Source: Carboxylicivirga fragile (GTDB taxonomy: Bacteria > Bacteroidota > Bacteroidia > Bacteroidales > Marinilabiliaceae). From it: 64,000 bases of DNA. The translations under genes were made by a program, and so were the position numbers. Location: NCBI GenBank assembly GCA_025499625.1, contig JAFMVD010000021.1:1-64000 (forward strand), given 5' to 3'. Shown piece after piece: positions 28,989 to 39,101 of this stretch. Within the stretch, counting starts at the first letter, position 1. Each line of letters opens with the position of its first letter. Below the pieces are notes generated by a model. That model did no database searches, had not been told where the DNA came from, and saw only the letters and a program-made list of their open reading frames with translations.

Positions 28989-29037
28989 ATTACGTAATTT
29001 GCGTTACACAATTTGCGTTACACAATTTGCGTTACGA
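28989..29037. promoter_or_regulatory. Triple 14-bp direct repeat with palindrome upstream of ATPase
   Basis: Three head-to-tail copies of AATTTGCGTTACAC (28996-29009, 29010-29023, and 29024-29037 with the last two bases changed) begin immediately after the perfect palindrome ATTACGTAAT (28989-28998). They lie 24 bp upstream of the preferred ATG of the ATPase gene. Spacing of 14 bp is close to one and a third helical turns. It could be a multi-site operator, or a replication slippage product. Confidence 0.6.
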
Positions 29038-29060
29038 AGAATGCTTTTAATAGAATAAAC

Positions 29061-30179
29061 ATGAAAAACCCATTCTTACTATATGGCTACAAAGACCCTA
29101 ATTTATTTTGCGATAGAGAATTAGAAGTATCAAAGCTGAACAATGCCATAAACAACGGGAGAAATATCACACTTATATCATTACGTCGACTTGGTAAAAC
29201 AGGCCTGATAAAACATCTTTTTCATCATCTAGAGCAAGATAAATCAGCCATTGAAACGCTATATATTGACATTATGCCAACTAATAATTTAGGAGACATG
29301 GTGAAGGAAATAAGCAGTGTACTTATACTTCAAGAACAGAAAAAGAGTAAACGCTTCCTACAAAACATGAGCGATTTGATTAGTGGACTTAAAGCTAAAC
29401 TATTGTTTAATCCAATAAGTGGTTCGCCCGAATTAGAATTTGGCTACAAAAGTGAAAGCGAATCCCTTAACGATTTAAACACACTATTTAGTTATATCGG
29501 AAACCTGAAAAAGCCATATGTTATAGCTATTGATGAATTTCAACAAATCAATAATTATCCTGAAAAACAGGTGGAAGCATGGTTTCGAAAATTTAGTCAG
29601 GAATACCCGGATATACGCTTTATTTTTTCGGGAAGCAGCAAGCACATATTAGAAGCCATGTTTACAAATATTAATAGGCCTTTTTACCAAAGCAGTGAGC
29701 TTCTTTATCTAGATAGGATAAATACCGACAATTACACCGAATTTATTCACCATCATTTCACCGTTAATAAAAAGTCCATTAAAATCGACGACATTAAAGA
29801 GTGGGTGAAAATTTTAGATACTTACACATTCTACGTACAATATTTTTTCAACAAATTATTTGCTCAAAACAAGAAAAACAATACTTATAAAATGATGTAT
29901 GAGGTATCTCACGAAGTACTTAAAGAACGAGAAAACATATTCATTAATTACAAAAACCTTCTGACAAACAACCAGTTTCAATTAATCAAAGCCATCGGTA
30001 AAGAGGAAGCCGTTAATAAACCAAACGCACACCATTTTATTAAAAAGCATAACTTACCAGCCGCCAGCTCAATTAACACAGCCCTTAATGCCCTACTCGA
30101 AAAACAAATGGTTTATCATGAAAATGGGCAATACAAAGTGTACGACCACTTTTTCTCAATGTGGTTAAGAAGTCTTTAA
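29061..30179 (+). CDS. AAA/ATPase_2 family ATP-binding protein
   Basis: A cytoplasmic P-loop ATPase of about 372 residues of the ATPase_2 (MNS clade, STAND-like) family. It opens MKNPFLLYGYKDPNLFCDREL, as is typical. The P-loop is LRRLGKTGLIKH, Walker B is VIAIDEFQQI, sensor 1 is IFSGSSKHIL, and the C-terminal winged-helix region ends DHFFSMWLRSL. Members are multi-copy in Bacteroidota and may act in regulation or defence, but their role is largely unknown. The ATG at 29061 is preferred to 29013 because the earlier start would translate the repeat. Confidence 0.88.
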   Translation: MKNPFLLYGYKDPNLFCDRELEVSKLNNAINNGRNITLISLRRLGKTGLIKHLFHHLEQDKSAIETLYIDIMPTNNLGDMVKEISSVLILQEQKKSKRFLQNMSDLISGLKAKLLFNPISGSPELEFGYKSESESLNDLNTLFSYIGNLKKPYVIAIDEFQQINNYPEKQVEAWFRKFSQEYPDIRFIFSGSSKHILEAMFTNINRPFYQSSELLYLDRINTDNYTEFIHHHFTVNKKSIKIDDIKEWVKILDTYTFYVQYFFNKLFAQNKKNNTYKMMYEVSHEVLKERENIFINYKNLLTNNQFQLIKAIGKEEAVNKPNAHHFIKKHNLPAASSINTALNALLEKQMVYHENGQYKVYDHFFSMWLRSL

Positions 30180-30249
30180 TTCTTATTAAAATAAGGAAAT
30201 AATTAAGAAACATAATTCATTACATTTATTTTTAAACAACATAACTCTC

Positions 30250-31296
30250 ATGAAGCAACTACTAACCCTGCATATATTACTTATTCTTTCGTTAACAACC
30301 TTTTCTCAAAATGATCTACGAAATGGGAAGATTATCACCAATGAAGGAGATACTATTTCTGGTCAACTCAATTATGTTGGTGACATTAATTGTTTTCATA
30401 AAATACAATTTATAACTACTGAAATAGATACAACTTTTTTACCATTTGATATATTGGGTTATCAATTTGAAAATGCAGAATACTATGTTTCAAAAATTGC
30501 CATATACCTAAATGATACAGCTAAAATATTTGCAGAATATTTAGTCAAAGGCGAGAAAGATCTATTCTTTCATCGATCTTATACTGGATTTCATTACTCT
30601 ATAAGTATTTCACCAAATGAAATTGAACGTATTCCATACGAGAATGAGGTCGTAACCATAGACGGTGTGAAATACCAAAAAGAATCGAAACGACATATTG
30701 GCTATTTAATATCTTACTTTAGAGATTGCCCCGAATTATTTCCTGAGATTGAGAAACTTAAGAAACCAAACCGCAAATCTTTAACTTCCATAACTAAAAC
30801 ATATCACGACATTACATGTGGCGAAGGCACTTGTGTTATTTACGAGAAAGCAAAAGACCCCATCAAGATAGCTATTGAACCAACTTACACTTATTACTTC
30901 AGAAATATTTTTGAGAATGGAGGTTCTACTAGTGCGTATGGAGCTCTTATTTACTTTCAGATCTCAAAAGCAAGCGAAAGAATTTACTTAAAAACTGGAT
31001 TAATTCATGCAAAAGTTTGGGATCACAGACACAATCAAATTCCCTTTCAATTTGAATATAGTTTTCCAAATAAAATACTAACACCCAAGTTTGGAATAGG
31101 AGTCAACTGTCATTATTTGAATAATGGGGATGTTGCGTTAACAGCATTAGTTAATGCTGGCTGCCGAATAAAACTAAGCAATAAACTATTTTTGAATACT
31201 GAATTAAGCTCTGACCTATTCCCATTAGTCTATGACAAAGAATTAATGCGTACTACTTTCGCCATCCAAACTGGCCTGCACATAAAGCTAAATTAA
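30250..31296 (+). CDS. Secreted protein of unknown function (beta-barrel-like)
   Basis: A 348-residue exported protein; the signal peptide ends near LTTFSQ. After it comes GKIITNEGDTISGQLNYVG, which belongs to a Bacteroidota-specific pattern in which secreted proteins begin with a strand-turn module before a second domain. The C-terminal part alternates aromatic strands and is outer-membrane-barrel-like. The 403-residue protein at 36770-37981 has a similar two-part plan. I do not recognise a function. Confidence 0.72.
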   Translation: MKQLLTLHILLILSLTTFSQNDLRNGKIITNEGDTISGQLNYVGDINCFHKIQFITTEIDTTFLPFDILGYQFENAEYYVSKIAIYLNDTAKIFAEYLVKGEKDLFFHRSYTGFHYSISISPNEIERIPYENEVVTIDGVKYQKESKRHIGYLISYFRDCPELFPEIEKLKKPNRKSLTSITKTYHDITCGEGTCVIYEKAKDPIKIAIEPTYTYYFRNIFENGGSTSAYGALIYFQISKASERIYLKTGLIHAKVWDHRHNQIPFQFEYSFPNKILTPKFGIGVNCHYLNNGDVALTALVNAGCRIKLSNKLFLNTELSSDLFPLVYDKELMRTTFAIQTGLHIKLN

Positions 31297-31375
31297 ACCA
31301 TACCGACTCAGCGGTGCTGACAGCAATTAATCCCTATTCTTTCTATCTTTATTTCAAATTTCAATCAACACTATT

Positions 31376-33433
31376 ATGAAGACGTTAATAAAAACCAGTT
31401 CAATGCTAGCATTTCTATTCATTGTTAGCATATTAAATTCCAAAGCGCAGGATGTTCTTACACCCGAAGAACTGATTCAGCTAAAATCAAGCAGATGTGT
31501 TCAAATGCATCCTGATGGCAAGCAACTCATTTACACTGTTTATACGCCACGCACACCAAATGAAAAACCTGGCGGTTCTCATGTTGAATACAACTTAGTA
31601 AATTTAGACACTAAAGAATCTCAACCGCTTTTCACAGAAGAAACAAAAGGTAGTTCGCCTAGCTGGAGCCCGGATGGAAAAACGCTTGCATTCAAAAAGA
31701 AAGTAGATAAGCTATATCAGATTTTTGTTAGCACAGATAATGTTGATGATGCCATTCAGGTATCAATGGCTAAAAATGGCGTTAATGCATTTAAATGGAA
31801 CCCTGATGGAAAAGGCTTTGCATATACATCAACCACTGCTACCAGCAAAAAAGAAAAGGAATTAAAGAAACGAGGTTACGACTTCATTTTTTACGAAGAG
31901 AATATCAAAAATGATAATCTATTCCTGATTGAAATTGATGAAAACTTCAAGCAAACAAAAGAAACCCAAATTACCGAAACAGTAAATATTTGGGATTTCA
32001 ACTTCGACAAACAAGGAAAACAATTGGCTTATACGGCTACCGAATTAAAACTTACTGACCAACGTTACATGTTTCGTAAGCTTCATATTTACGATATAGA
32101 AAATATGAAGGTGAAGCAAGTACTTAAAAACATAGGTAAGTTAGGCAATTACGCCTTTAGCCCGGATGGCACTCAACTGGTTTATACCGGAGCATTCGAT
32201 ATTAATGATCATGCCGTTAGTCAGGTTTACAAAGCGACTATAGCTGATGGTTCTATTACTAATCTCACCCCTGAAAAATACAAAGGGCATATTACATGGG
32301 CCGAATGGAAAAACGACAAAGAAGTAGTTTGTTTGGCACATGAAGGTGTTTACCCTAAACTGTATACACTTACCTTAAAAAACATGAAACGCAAGCTTTT
32401 ATTAGATGCCGAAACATCTGAAACCATATTTGGATCACCTGTTTTCTCATCTGATTTCAAATCATTTGCATTTAGTGGAAGTACACCAACAGACATGTCA
32501 AATATTTACACCTGGAATGGTAAAGACGATCTTAAAATAGTTACCGACCTTAATCCAGAACTGCGCAAAAACACTCTTGGTGAGCAAGAAGTTATCAACT
32601 TTACCGCACGTGATGGCCTCAACATCGAAGGCATGCTTATGAAACCTGTTGGTTATAAAGCAGGTGAAAAATACCCATTAATAGTTTTTGTTCATGGTGG
32701 ACCTGAAGCACATCACTCCAATGGCTGGTTAAGTGGTTATTCATCACCCGGGCAGGTAATGGCAGGAAATGGTTACTTAGTTGCCTATTTCAACTACAGA
32801 GCAAGTACTGGTTATGGCGTTGATTTTGGAATGGAAGGTTTTGAAGATCCTGCAGGAAAAGAATTTGACGACTTAGCGGACGGCATCGAATATTTAATTA
32901 AAGAAAAAGGCGCAGATCGTGAACGTGTTGGAATGGCTGGTGGATCGTATGGTGGATATGCCTCAGCTTGGTTTGCTACTTATTACACCGAATATGTAAA
33001 AGCAGTTGGTGTCTTTGTTGGAATAACCAACATCATAAGTAAAAAAGGCACTACAGATATAGCTTATGAAGAACTATTAGTTCACAGCGGAAAACCACTT
33101 GAAGAGCAATGGGAGATGAACCTAAAGCAAAGCCCTATTTATCATGCTCACAAAAGCAAAACAGCTACTTTAATTTATGGAGGAGCTGCCGATGCACGTA
33201 TTCATCCATCGCAAAGCATGGAATTATACCGTCGCATGAAAATGAACAATCACCCAGCTGTTCGTTTAGTACAATACCCGGGCGAAGGACATGGAAACCG
33301 CAAACAAGTTGGGCGCATTGATGTACTGTATCGTCAACTGGCTTGGATGAACTGGTATGTTAAAGACCTAAAACCATTGGACGGCCCAATGCCACCACTT
33401 GATATAAGTGATCAATATGGATTAGACTGGTAA
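31376..33433 (+). CDS. S9 family prolyl-oligopeptidase-like peptidase
   Basis: A 685-residue secreted serine peptidase with signal peptide (MKTLIKTSSMLAFLF...SKAQ). An N-terminal WD40-like (PD40) propeller (motifs such as PSWSPDGKTLAF) covers about residues 35-400 and gates a C-terminal alpha/beta-hydrolase domain. The catalytic triad is Ser524 in GGSYGGYA, Asp606 in AADARIHPSQS and His639 in GEGHGN. The overall arrangement matches acyl-aminoacyl or dipeptidyl peptidases of family S9. Substrate preference is not predictable. Confidence 0.93.
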   Translation: MKTLIKTSSMLAFLFIVSILNSKAQDVLTPEELIQLKSSRCVQMHPDGKQLIYTVYTPRTPNEKPGGSHVEYNLVNLDTKESQPLFTEETKGSSPSWSPDGKTLAFKKKVDKLYQIFVSTDNVDDAIQVSMAKNGVNAFKWNPDGKGFAYTSTTATSKKEKELKKRGYDFIFYEENIKNDNLFLIEIDENFKQTKETQITETVNIWDFNFDKQGKQLAYTATELKLTDQRYMFRKLHIYDIENMKVKQVLKNIGKLGNYAFSPDGTQLVYTGAFDINDHAVSQVYKATIADGSITNLTPEKYKGHITWAEWKNDKEVVCLAHEGVYPKLYTLTLKNMKRKLLLDAETSETIFGSPVFSSDFKSFAFSGSTPTDMSNIYTWNGKDDLKIVTDLNPELRKNTLGEQEVINFTARDGLNIEGMLMKPVGYKAGEKYPLIVFVHGGPEAHHSNGWLSGYSSPGQVMAGNGYLVAYFNYRASTGYGVDFGMEGFEDPAGKEFDDLADGIEYLIKEKGADRERVGMAGGSYGGYASAWFATYYTEYVKAVGVFVGITNIISKKGTTDIAYEELLVHSGKPLEEQWEMNLKQSPIYHAHKSKTATLIYGGAADARIHPSQSMELYRRMKMNNHPAVRLVQYPGEGHGNRKQVGRIDVLYRQLAWMNWYVKDLKPLDGPMPPLDISDQYGLDW

Positions 33434-33442
33434 AAAATCATG

Positions 33443-33478
33443 GAGCCTCTGGAGTTTATCTTCAAAGGCTCTATTTTT
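33443..33478. terminator. Bidirectional terminator
   Basis: GAGCCT pairs with AGGCTC over a 17-nt loop, followed on the plus strand by seven T. It separates the convergent S9 peptidase and response-regulator genes. Confidence 0.7.
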
Positions 33479-34315
33479 TTAGAAACCAAGTAGGTAAACC
33501 TCAAGATTAATACCACTTTCTATATTCAATTTCTTTCGTAAGCGAGAACGGGATACTTTAATACTATCCACCGACAAGTTAAGAATAGAAGCAATTTCTT
33601 TATTGAGCATACCCAAACGAACAAAGGCACTTAATTTTAGCTCAGTTGGTGTTAGGTTTGGATACTTGGCTGTTAGGTTACGTTCAAAATCTTTATGCAC
33701 CTTTGAAAACGATAGATTAAAACGCTGCCAACTTTCATCCTTACTTCTTTGACGCAGATCGTTTTTCATCAAAACAAGTTGTTTCTTAGCTCCTTGAGGA
33801 TCTTTATCAATGGCATCACTAATACTTTCGATTTTTTGCTCAAAATTATTAATGAACTCACTACTCTTAACCATGTATAACGAACTCTCGGTCAGCTCCT
33901 GATCCTTCTGCTTAACTATTTGTTTATAATAATTTGTAATTAATAAAGCTGCCCGTGTACGTGCTATTAATTCAATGGCATCAATAGGCTTACGAATATA
34001 ATCGATAGCTCCTGCGTCCAATGCAATTTTTAAATGATCGGCTGTTAACATTACACCAGTTGCCATAATTATTGGAATCTCTTGTGTTAATGAATCCGCC
34101 TTAAATTGGTCAATAAGCTCTATACCCGAAAATTGTGGCATGTCCCAGTCGGTAATAATTAGATCGGGAACAACCTCTTTGGCGATTTGCAAAGCATTTA
34201 TTGGGTTGCTACATTGATAGCATCTGTATTGTGGCATTTGTTCTGAAAAGATGGATACCATCAATTTCAAATTCTCTACCTTATCATCAATTATCAACAA
34301 TTTATTGGACTCCAT
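33479..34315 (-). CDS. Response regulator with LuxR-like output
   Basis: A cytoplasmic regulator of about 278 residues. The receiver domain (1-120) has the acidic pair IIDD near the start and phospho-acceptor Asp56 in IITDWDMPQ. A middle helical linker follows, then a C-terminal helix-turn-helix of the LuxR/GerE type with the pattern LTPTELKLSAFVRLGMLNKE and SRSRLRKKLNI. The gene lies 94 bp after the 7TM histidine kinase and is almost certainly its partner. The ATG at 34315 (MESNKLLIIDD) is preferred to 34336. Target genes unknown. Confidence 0.9.
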   Translation of the reverse strand: MESNKLLIIDDKVENLKLMVSIFSEQMPQYRCYQCSNPINALQIAKEVVPDLIITDWDMPQFSGIELIDQFKADSLTQEIPIIMATGVMLTADHLKIALDAGAIDYIRKPIDAIELIARTRAALLITNYYKQIVKQKDQELTESSLYMVKSSEFINNFEQKIESISDAIDKDPQGAKKQLVLMKNDLRQRSKDESWQRFNLSFSKVHKDFERNLTAKYPNLTPTELKLSAFVRLGMLNKEIASILNLSVDSIKVSRSRLRKKLNIESGINLEVYLLGF

Positions 34316-34409
34316 ATTGTATTTTTCTTCAAACAATTGAGTGGATAAAATACCAATATAATTAACAACTACCTATTATTATAGTTGGCAAAAGGTAAAC
34401 AGTCGCTTT

Positions 34410-36680
34410 TTATTTTAACACAAGAGATAAATGCAAATTATACCCATCAATATCGGAAGCATAAGCCGTATTTTCTATGCTTTGAATCCACTCTTTCATA
34501 GCCTTACTCGAACACTCAATCGTATTCAACAAGCCCATTATCTTCGAGATATCATAAAGCTTAAATCCTTTTAATTGTACAGCAAAGGGCCTTAAATAAT
34601 CTATTTCACTTTCCGTTAAACCCAATTCTAAAATTTCTTTTTGCCCAGATTCTTTCGAAATGTGACTCTTTTGTACATAAGGAATGGTGAACCAAAATTC
34701 AGCTCCTATCCGCTCAGAAAACACACCTATTTCTCCCCCATGTGCCTCAATTGCCAAACGGCAAAATGTCAAACCCAGACCACTCGACCCTGCTTTTGAT
34801 TGGCCTTCTTTTGATTGAGCAAAACGATCAAAAATGTGTTCATGATCTGACTTTTTGATGGGCGGACCTTGATTAGAAATTTTCACCTTTAAAACACCAG
34901 TATCCTGCAGTTCGTTAGAAACAACGATACATCCTCCGGTAGGAGAAAACTTTACAGCATTTGACAATAAATTAACAATAACACGCTGAATCAATGACCT
35001 ATCAACGCTCAATACATAATCCTCAACTCGATCTAAATCGATCAGTATTGAGCGCATTTTAACTGACAAGCTAATTTCATTAATAGCATCATTAATTAAC
35101 AACAAAAAAGAAACCTCCTCTTGAGTAATGTTTAGTTCTGTATTTTCACTTTTATAAACATCCAGAACATTTTGAATCATATTTAATAAATGGAAACCTG
35201 ATTGCTGAACAGTAAGCGTGCGCTCATCCTCAGGTAAAATATCAGCATTTACAACTGTATTAAGTGGTGCTTTTAAATCATGAACTAACATATGAGTCAG
35301 GTTTTCTTTATAAGCATTCAACTTTTTTAATTGCTGCAATGAGCTATTTAACTCCTCTGTTCGTTCACCTACCTTTTTCTCCAAATCAACATTTAGTATT
35401 TTGAGATTAGCCGAAAGCTGTTTATTTCGATTATACATAACAACAATGCGTCTTCCTTGCAATATTGAAAGTAGAAACACAAATACCACCAAGCCTGTCG
35501 ACACCAAACTCTGCGTATGTATCAACTCAAACATATTCAGAATATCGTTCACAGCACACAGTGAAAACAATAAATAAGCGACTAAAAAGAAGTTTGCTCC
35601 TTCTCTTTTTTTAAGCACTGCTTGAATAACCACCTTGAATATGTAAAAGATGATAAAGACAATGTATACATAATGTGGCTTTACAATAAAACCAGAAGCT
35701 CGAGTACCAAGAATTAGTGTGAAGGCAATAAGTAATAAGGATACTATTGCGGATAGATTGCGAAATAGTTTTGAAACCTCATTTGGAAATATGGCATATA
35801 AGAAAAATAAAAATGACGATGGTAACAAATATGGCATTGTTAAATGCATAAACGACGAAAGTTCAAAACTTACATTAGGCAATAACAAAAAGAAAGTCAT
35901 CGAATCCTGAAATGAAAAATCGATGGCAAAAATTAAACAAGTCAAACTAAAATATAATGATACCTTCTCCTTCATATTACTGTAATACAAAACAAAATGG
36001 TATAAAAACATGATTAAAAGACTTATAATAATAGCTAAGTCTGACATCACATTTTGCTGTTGTTCAAATTGTAGATCCTCAGCTAAACCAAACTTAATGC
36101 CATTAAACAATCCTCCTCTAAAATGATGAAAATTGGATGCATATACAATTACTTCAAGTATTGAACTATCCGCTACTACAGGTATTACTCTTGTATTACG
36201 CGATGGTTGGTAATCGATATCACTAAGCGTTTTACCCACACGCCCATTAAAAGCAGACAACTGTCCATTAACATAAAGTTCTGATGCATAAGCAACAAAG
36301 CTAGTAGGTTTTAAAATAACGGTTTTACCAACCATATTACTGGGTACCTTAATCTTGAAACAATAGGTGCCATATGTAAAAACAGGCAAGCTCGAAGCTT
36401 TATTTGCTTGATTATTCCAGCTATGAGATATAGATAATAAGTTAGAAATATGGGTCGATTGATCAACTTGATCGGTACTTAAAAAAACTTCTGGGTAAAA
36501 ATCAACATCGCCTCGAATATTGTAAATACGGTTATCTAGATCATAGGAGCTCAAATCCAACATTGCGCTGTCTAGGCTTACATCATCGATTGTAATTGCA
36601 CAAATTGTATTCGTAAAAATAAGGTTTGTGAAAAAACAAATGAATAGCTTTTGCAAAATAACTCTATGTACCATATTCAC
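34410..36680 (-). CDS. 7TM-DISM sensor histidine kinase
   Basis: A 756-residue kinase with a signal peptide, an extracellular jelly-roll sensor domain (about residues 35-205), a 7-helix DISM membrane module (about 210-410), a short coiled coil, and a kinase core whose H box is VHDLKAPLN (His about 467) with HATPase motifs NNLLSNAVKF-like and GSSGLGLTF. An unusual extra helical segment of about 80 residues follows the ATPase domain. It is followed by the response-regulator gene and preceded by a beta-barrel protein gene, all on one strand, which suggests an envelope-sensing unit. The ligand is unknown. Confidence 0.92.
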   Translation of the reverse strand: MNMVHRVILQKLFICFFTNLIFTNTICAITIDDVSLDSAMLDLSSYDLDNRIYNIRGDVDFYPEVFLSTDQVDQSTHISNLLSISHSWNNQANKASSLPVFTYGTYCFKIKVPSNMVGKTVILKPTSFVAYASELYVNGQLSAFNGRVGKTLSDIDYQPSRNTRVIPVVADSSILEVIVYASNFHHFRGGLFNGIKFGLAEDLQFEQQQNVMSDLAIIISLLIMFLYHFVLYYSNMKEKVSLYFSLTCLIFAIDFSFQDSMTFFLLLPNVSFELSSFMHLTMPYLLPSSFLFFLYAIFPNEVSKLFRNLSAIVSLLLIAFTLILGTRASGFIVKPHYVYIVFIIFYIFKVVIQAVLKKREGANFFLVAYLLFSLCAVNDILNMFELIHTQSLVSTGLVVFVFLLSILQGRRIVVMYNRNKQLSANLKILNVDLEKKVGERTEELNSSLQQLKKLNAYKENLTHMLVHDLKAPLNTVVNADILPEDERTLTVQQSGFHLLNMIQNVLDVYKSENTELNITQEEVSFLLLINDAINEISLSVKMRSILIDLDRVEDYVLSVDRSLIQRVIVNLLSNAVKFSPTGGCIVVSNELQDTGVLKVKISNQGPPIKKSDHEHIFDRFAQSKEGQSKAGSSGLGLTFCRLAIEAHGGEIGVFSERIGAEFWFTIPYVQKSHISKESGQKEILELGLTESEIDYLRPFAVQLKGFKLYDISKIMGLLNTIECSSKAMKEWIQSIENTAYASDIDGYNLHLSLVLK

Positions 36681-36769
36681 AAAGAAGACTTAAACAAATT
36701 GACATAAACCACAAGATACTCGAATTGTTAAATCATCAAAACAGAATACATTGAAATTTAAAACTATAT

Positions 36770-37981
36770 TTAGAAAACTCTATAACTTAATACAACATTC
36801 CAAGCCCTAAAGTCTACAGGATCAGTATCCGTCATTCCAAGCAAATCTTGTTTAAATTCATAACGCATTTCTATCCCCATTTTTTTATATTTTCCACCTA
36901 TGGCCACAATCGGATTTACATAACTATCCATCGCTCCTTCTTTCTCATACTTAACTTCTGATTGACCTTTCGCTCTCGTTGTTCTTTTAAAACTTGAATC
37001 AATCATCATATGATAACCTGCGCCTGCTTGCCCAAAAAGTTTCCATGCGGGCTTTGTAATAAAATAATGCCTAAAACTAATAGGAAATTGTAGTGCTTTA
37101 TAATCAACTGTCCCTTCAATATCATCATGATAGGTGTAAAACTCACCATAAGGCATGGTTGAATTAAACCGAACAAAAGCTGGTTCTATCATTACTGCCC
37201 AATTATTCTTTTTTGAAAAAGCAGCTTCTAGCTCGAGCCCTATGTACCAACCTATCCCTGATATAGATTTATCTTTATATGTAATTAAACCAGCGGGCAA
37301 ATCAACCTGATAATTAGTTATCCCTGCTTTTATACTTCCCTTAAATGTTCGTTCCGTTCTTACACAAACAGCAAAATCGGATTGATCAGAACTTATGCAT
37401 TCATTAAAATCCTGAAATAGTTTTAGCAAATCCCGTGAAGAATATTCAATGGATTGAAAATTCTCAAAGCCAAATCCTTCACATTTTAAATCACCCGCCA
37501 ATTGAGATCGAAATGAATAATCAGCTTTTGTCTGATAGACTCTATCAACGAGCTTTTCCGACTTAGAATAAATCAGCATTCTTACTTTATCAGTACCTAG
37601 TTGATAATAAAACCTATCTTCTTTCTCAAATGGAAGAACAAACAATGTAGCTTCTCCTTCAATCAAAACCTGCAATAATACGGTTGTAGTTTCTTCCATC
37701 GGCAAATCTTGAACATAATCTACTATTTCTCTTCGAACATACTTCACTTTTTCATAGGCCACCAATTCAATAATTGAATCAGATGGTATTTTATCAATAT
37801 TACCACCACCATCAAGTGTGTATTCGAAATACTCAGGAATAACATTCCATTTCCTTAAACTAAATTCACATTCAATTTTTTCTTGACTAGCATTGATAAA
37901 GTATCCTGGCACAAGTTTATACTGTCCCTTTGCAAGAACATTAAATAATATCCCAAAAGTTATTAATAAAAAATATTTCAT
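36770..37981 (-). CDS. Secreted outer-membrane-barrel-like protein
   Basis: A 403-residue exported protein with signal peptide (MKYFLLITFGILFNVLAKGQ), a strand-turn module (VPGYFINASQEKIECEFS), then a long C-terminal barrel-like region ending in the aromatic strand WNVVLSYRVF. It shares a plan with the protein at 30250-31296. It lies 89 bp upstream of the 7TM kinase on the same strand and may be co-transcribed. Function unknown. Confidence 0.72.
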   Translation of the reverse strand: MKYFLLITFGILFNVLAKGQYKLVPGYFINASQEKIECEFSLRKWNVIPEYFEYTLDGGGNIDKIPSDSIIELVAYEKVKYVRREIVDYVQDLPMEETTTVLLQVLIEGEATLFVLPFEKEDRFYYQLGTDKVRMLIYSKSEKLVDRVYQTKADYSFRSQLAGDLKCEGFGFENFQSIEYSSRDLLKLFQDFNECISSDQSDFAVCVRTERTFKGSIKAGITNYQVDLPAGLITYKDKSISGIGWYIGLELEAAFSKKNNWAVMIEPAFVRFNSTMPYGEFYTYHDDIEGTVDYKALQFPISFRHYFITKPAWKLFGQAGAGYHMMIDSSFKRTTRAKGQSEVKYEKEGAMDSYVNPIVAIGGKYKKMGIEMRYEFKQDLLGMTDTDPVDFRAWNVVLSYRVF

Positions 37982-38108
37982 TCTAATATGAGGTATGGTT
38001 TAAATCGTGAAAATAGCAAAAACTTTAAACTTGCATTTCTTAACTTAAGTCAATGCACAGCTTCTAACAGCACACTAATTTAGCACCCATAATATTAAAT
38101 CAAAAGTT

Positions 38109-39101
38109 ATGAAAGCTGTTTATTGTACAAAATATGGCGCACCGGATGTACTCGAAGTAAAAGAGATCAGCATACCGCAACCAAAGGAAAACGAAATCCT
38201 AATTAAAAACCATGCATCAAGTATAACAACTGCCGATACTATTATGCGCACTGGCACGCCATGGTTTACGCGATTATTTATGGGGTTTAGCAAACCTAAA
38301 AAACCAATTATGGGAACTGGCTACGCTGGACAAGTTATTGGATTGGGAGCAAATGTAAAAACTTACCAACCAGGTGATCGAGTATATGGCGAAACCACAT
38401 TTTGCTTTGGTGCTAATGCCGAATATGTTTGCGTTGATGTTGACAAAAGCATAATTAAATCCATACCAACTTCTTTGAAGTATGAGGAAGCAGCACCAAT
38501 TTGTGATGGTTTACTTACCTCCTATAATCTTTTAATAGATAAGGCCAGCTTAAAACCAAATCAACACGTCTTGATCATTGGGGCGTCTGGCTCAGTAGGT
38601 AGTGCAGCCATTCAGATTGCAAAAAACATTGGTGCAGAGGTAACGGCTGTTTGCAGTGAGACTAATGCTGAAATGGTTAGAGAATTAGGAGCTGACCACC
38701 ATCTTGATTATAACAAGGACGATTATACACACAACTTAAATTGTTACGATGTGGTTTACGATACGGTTGGTAAAAGCTCATTTGCTAAAGCTAAAAACTC
38801 TTTAAAAACAAGGGGCATCTATCTTAGTCCTGTTCTTACATTAACTCTATTAGGACAGATGCTATTAACTGCAAAAACAAAACGTAAAAAAGCTCAATTC
38901 TACGCCACAGGTTTAGAAGCACCTAAGGTCTTAAATCACTTTTTAGATAAGCTAAAGCCTTTTATTGAAATGGGTAAAATCAGAACCGTAATAGATCGTA
39001 GGTATTCCATAGAAGAAATATCAGATGCGCACGCCTACATTCATACTGGCCGAAAAAAAGGTAACGTTGTGTTGGTGCATTCCCAGGCGCTCTATTCCTA
39101 A
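38109..39101 (+). CDS. Medium-chain NAD(P)-dependent alcohol dehydrogenase (quinone oxidoreductase-like)
   Basis: A 330-residue MDR-superfamily oxidoreductase. The GroES-like N-terminal domain (1-125) contains GTGYAGQVIGLG and the Rossmann domain carries the nucleotide-binding motif VLIIGASGSVGSAAIQIAK. The zinc-binding residues of classical ADH are not evident, so it is probably a zinc-free quinone-oxidoreductase-type enzyme. Its stop overlaps that of the convergent Crp-type gene by 4 bp. Substrate unknown. Confidence 0.9.
   Translation: MKAVYCTKYGAPDVLEVKEISIPQPKENEILIKNHASSITTADTIMRTGTPWFTRLFMGFSKPKKPIMGTGYAGQVIGLGANVKTYQPGDRVYGETTFCFGANAEYVCVDVDKSIIKSIPTSLKYEEAAPICDGLLTSYNLLIDKASLKPNQHVLIIGASGSVGSAAIQIAKNIGAEVTAVCSETNAEMVRELGADHHLDYNKDDYTHNLNCYDVVYDTVGKSSFAKAKNSLKTRGIYLSPVLTLTLLGQMLLTAKTKRKKAQFYATGLEAPKVLNHFLDKLKPFIEMGKIRTVIDRRYSIEEISDAHAYIHTGRKKGNVVLVHSQALYS

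Noticed and set aside
28989-29037. CRISPR-like array
   Set aside because: Units are 14 bp, directly adjacent with no spacers, and only three; no cas genes occur in the window.
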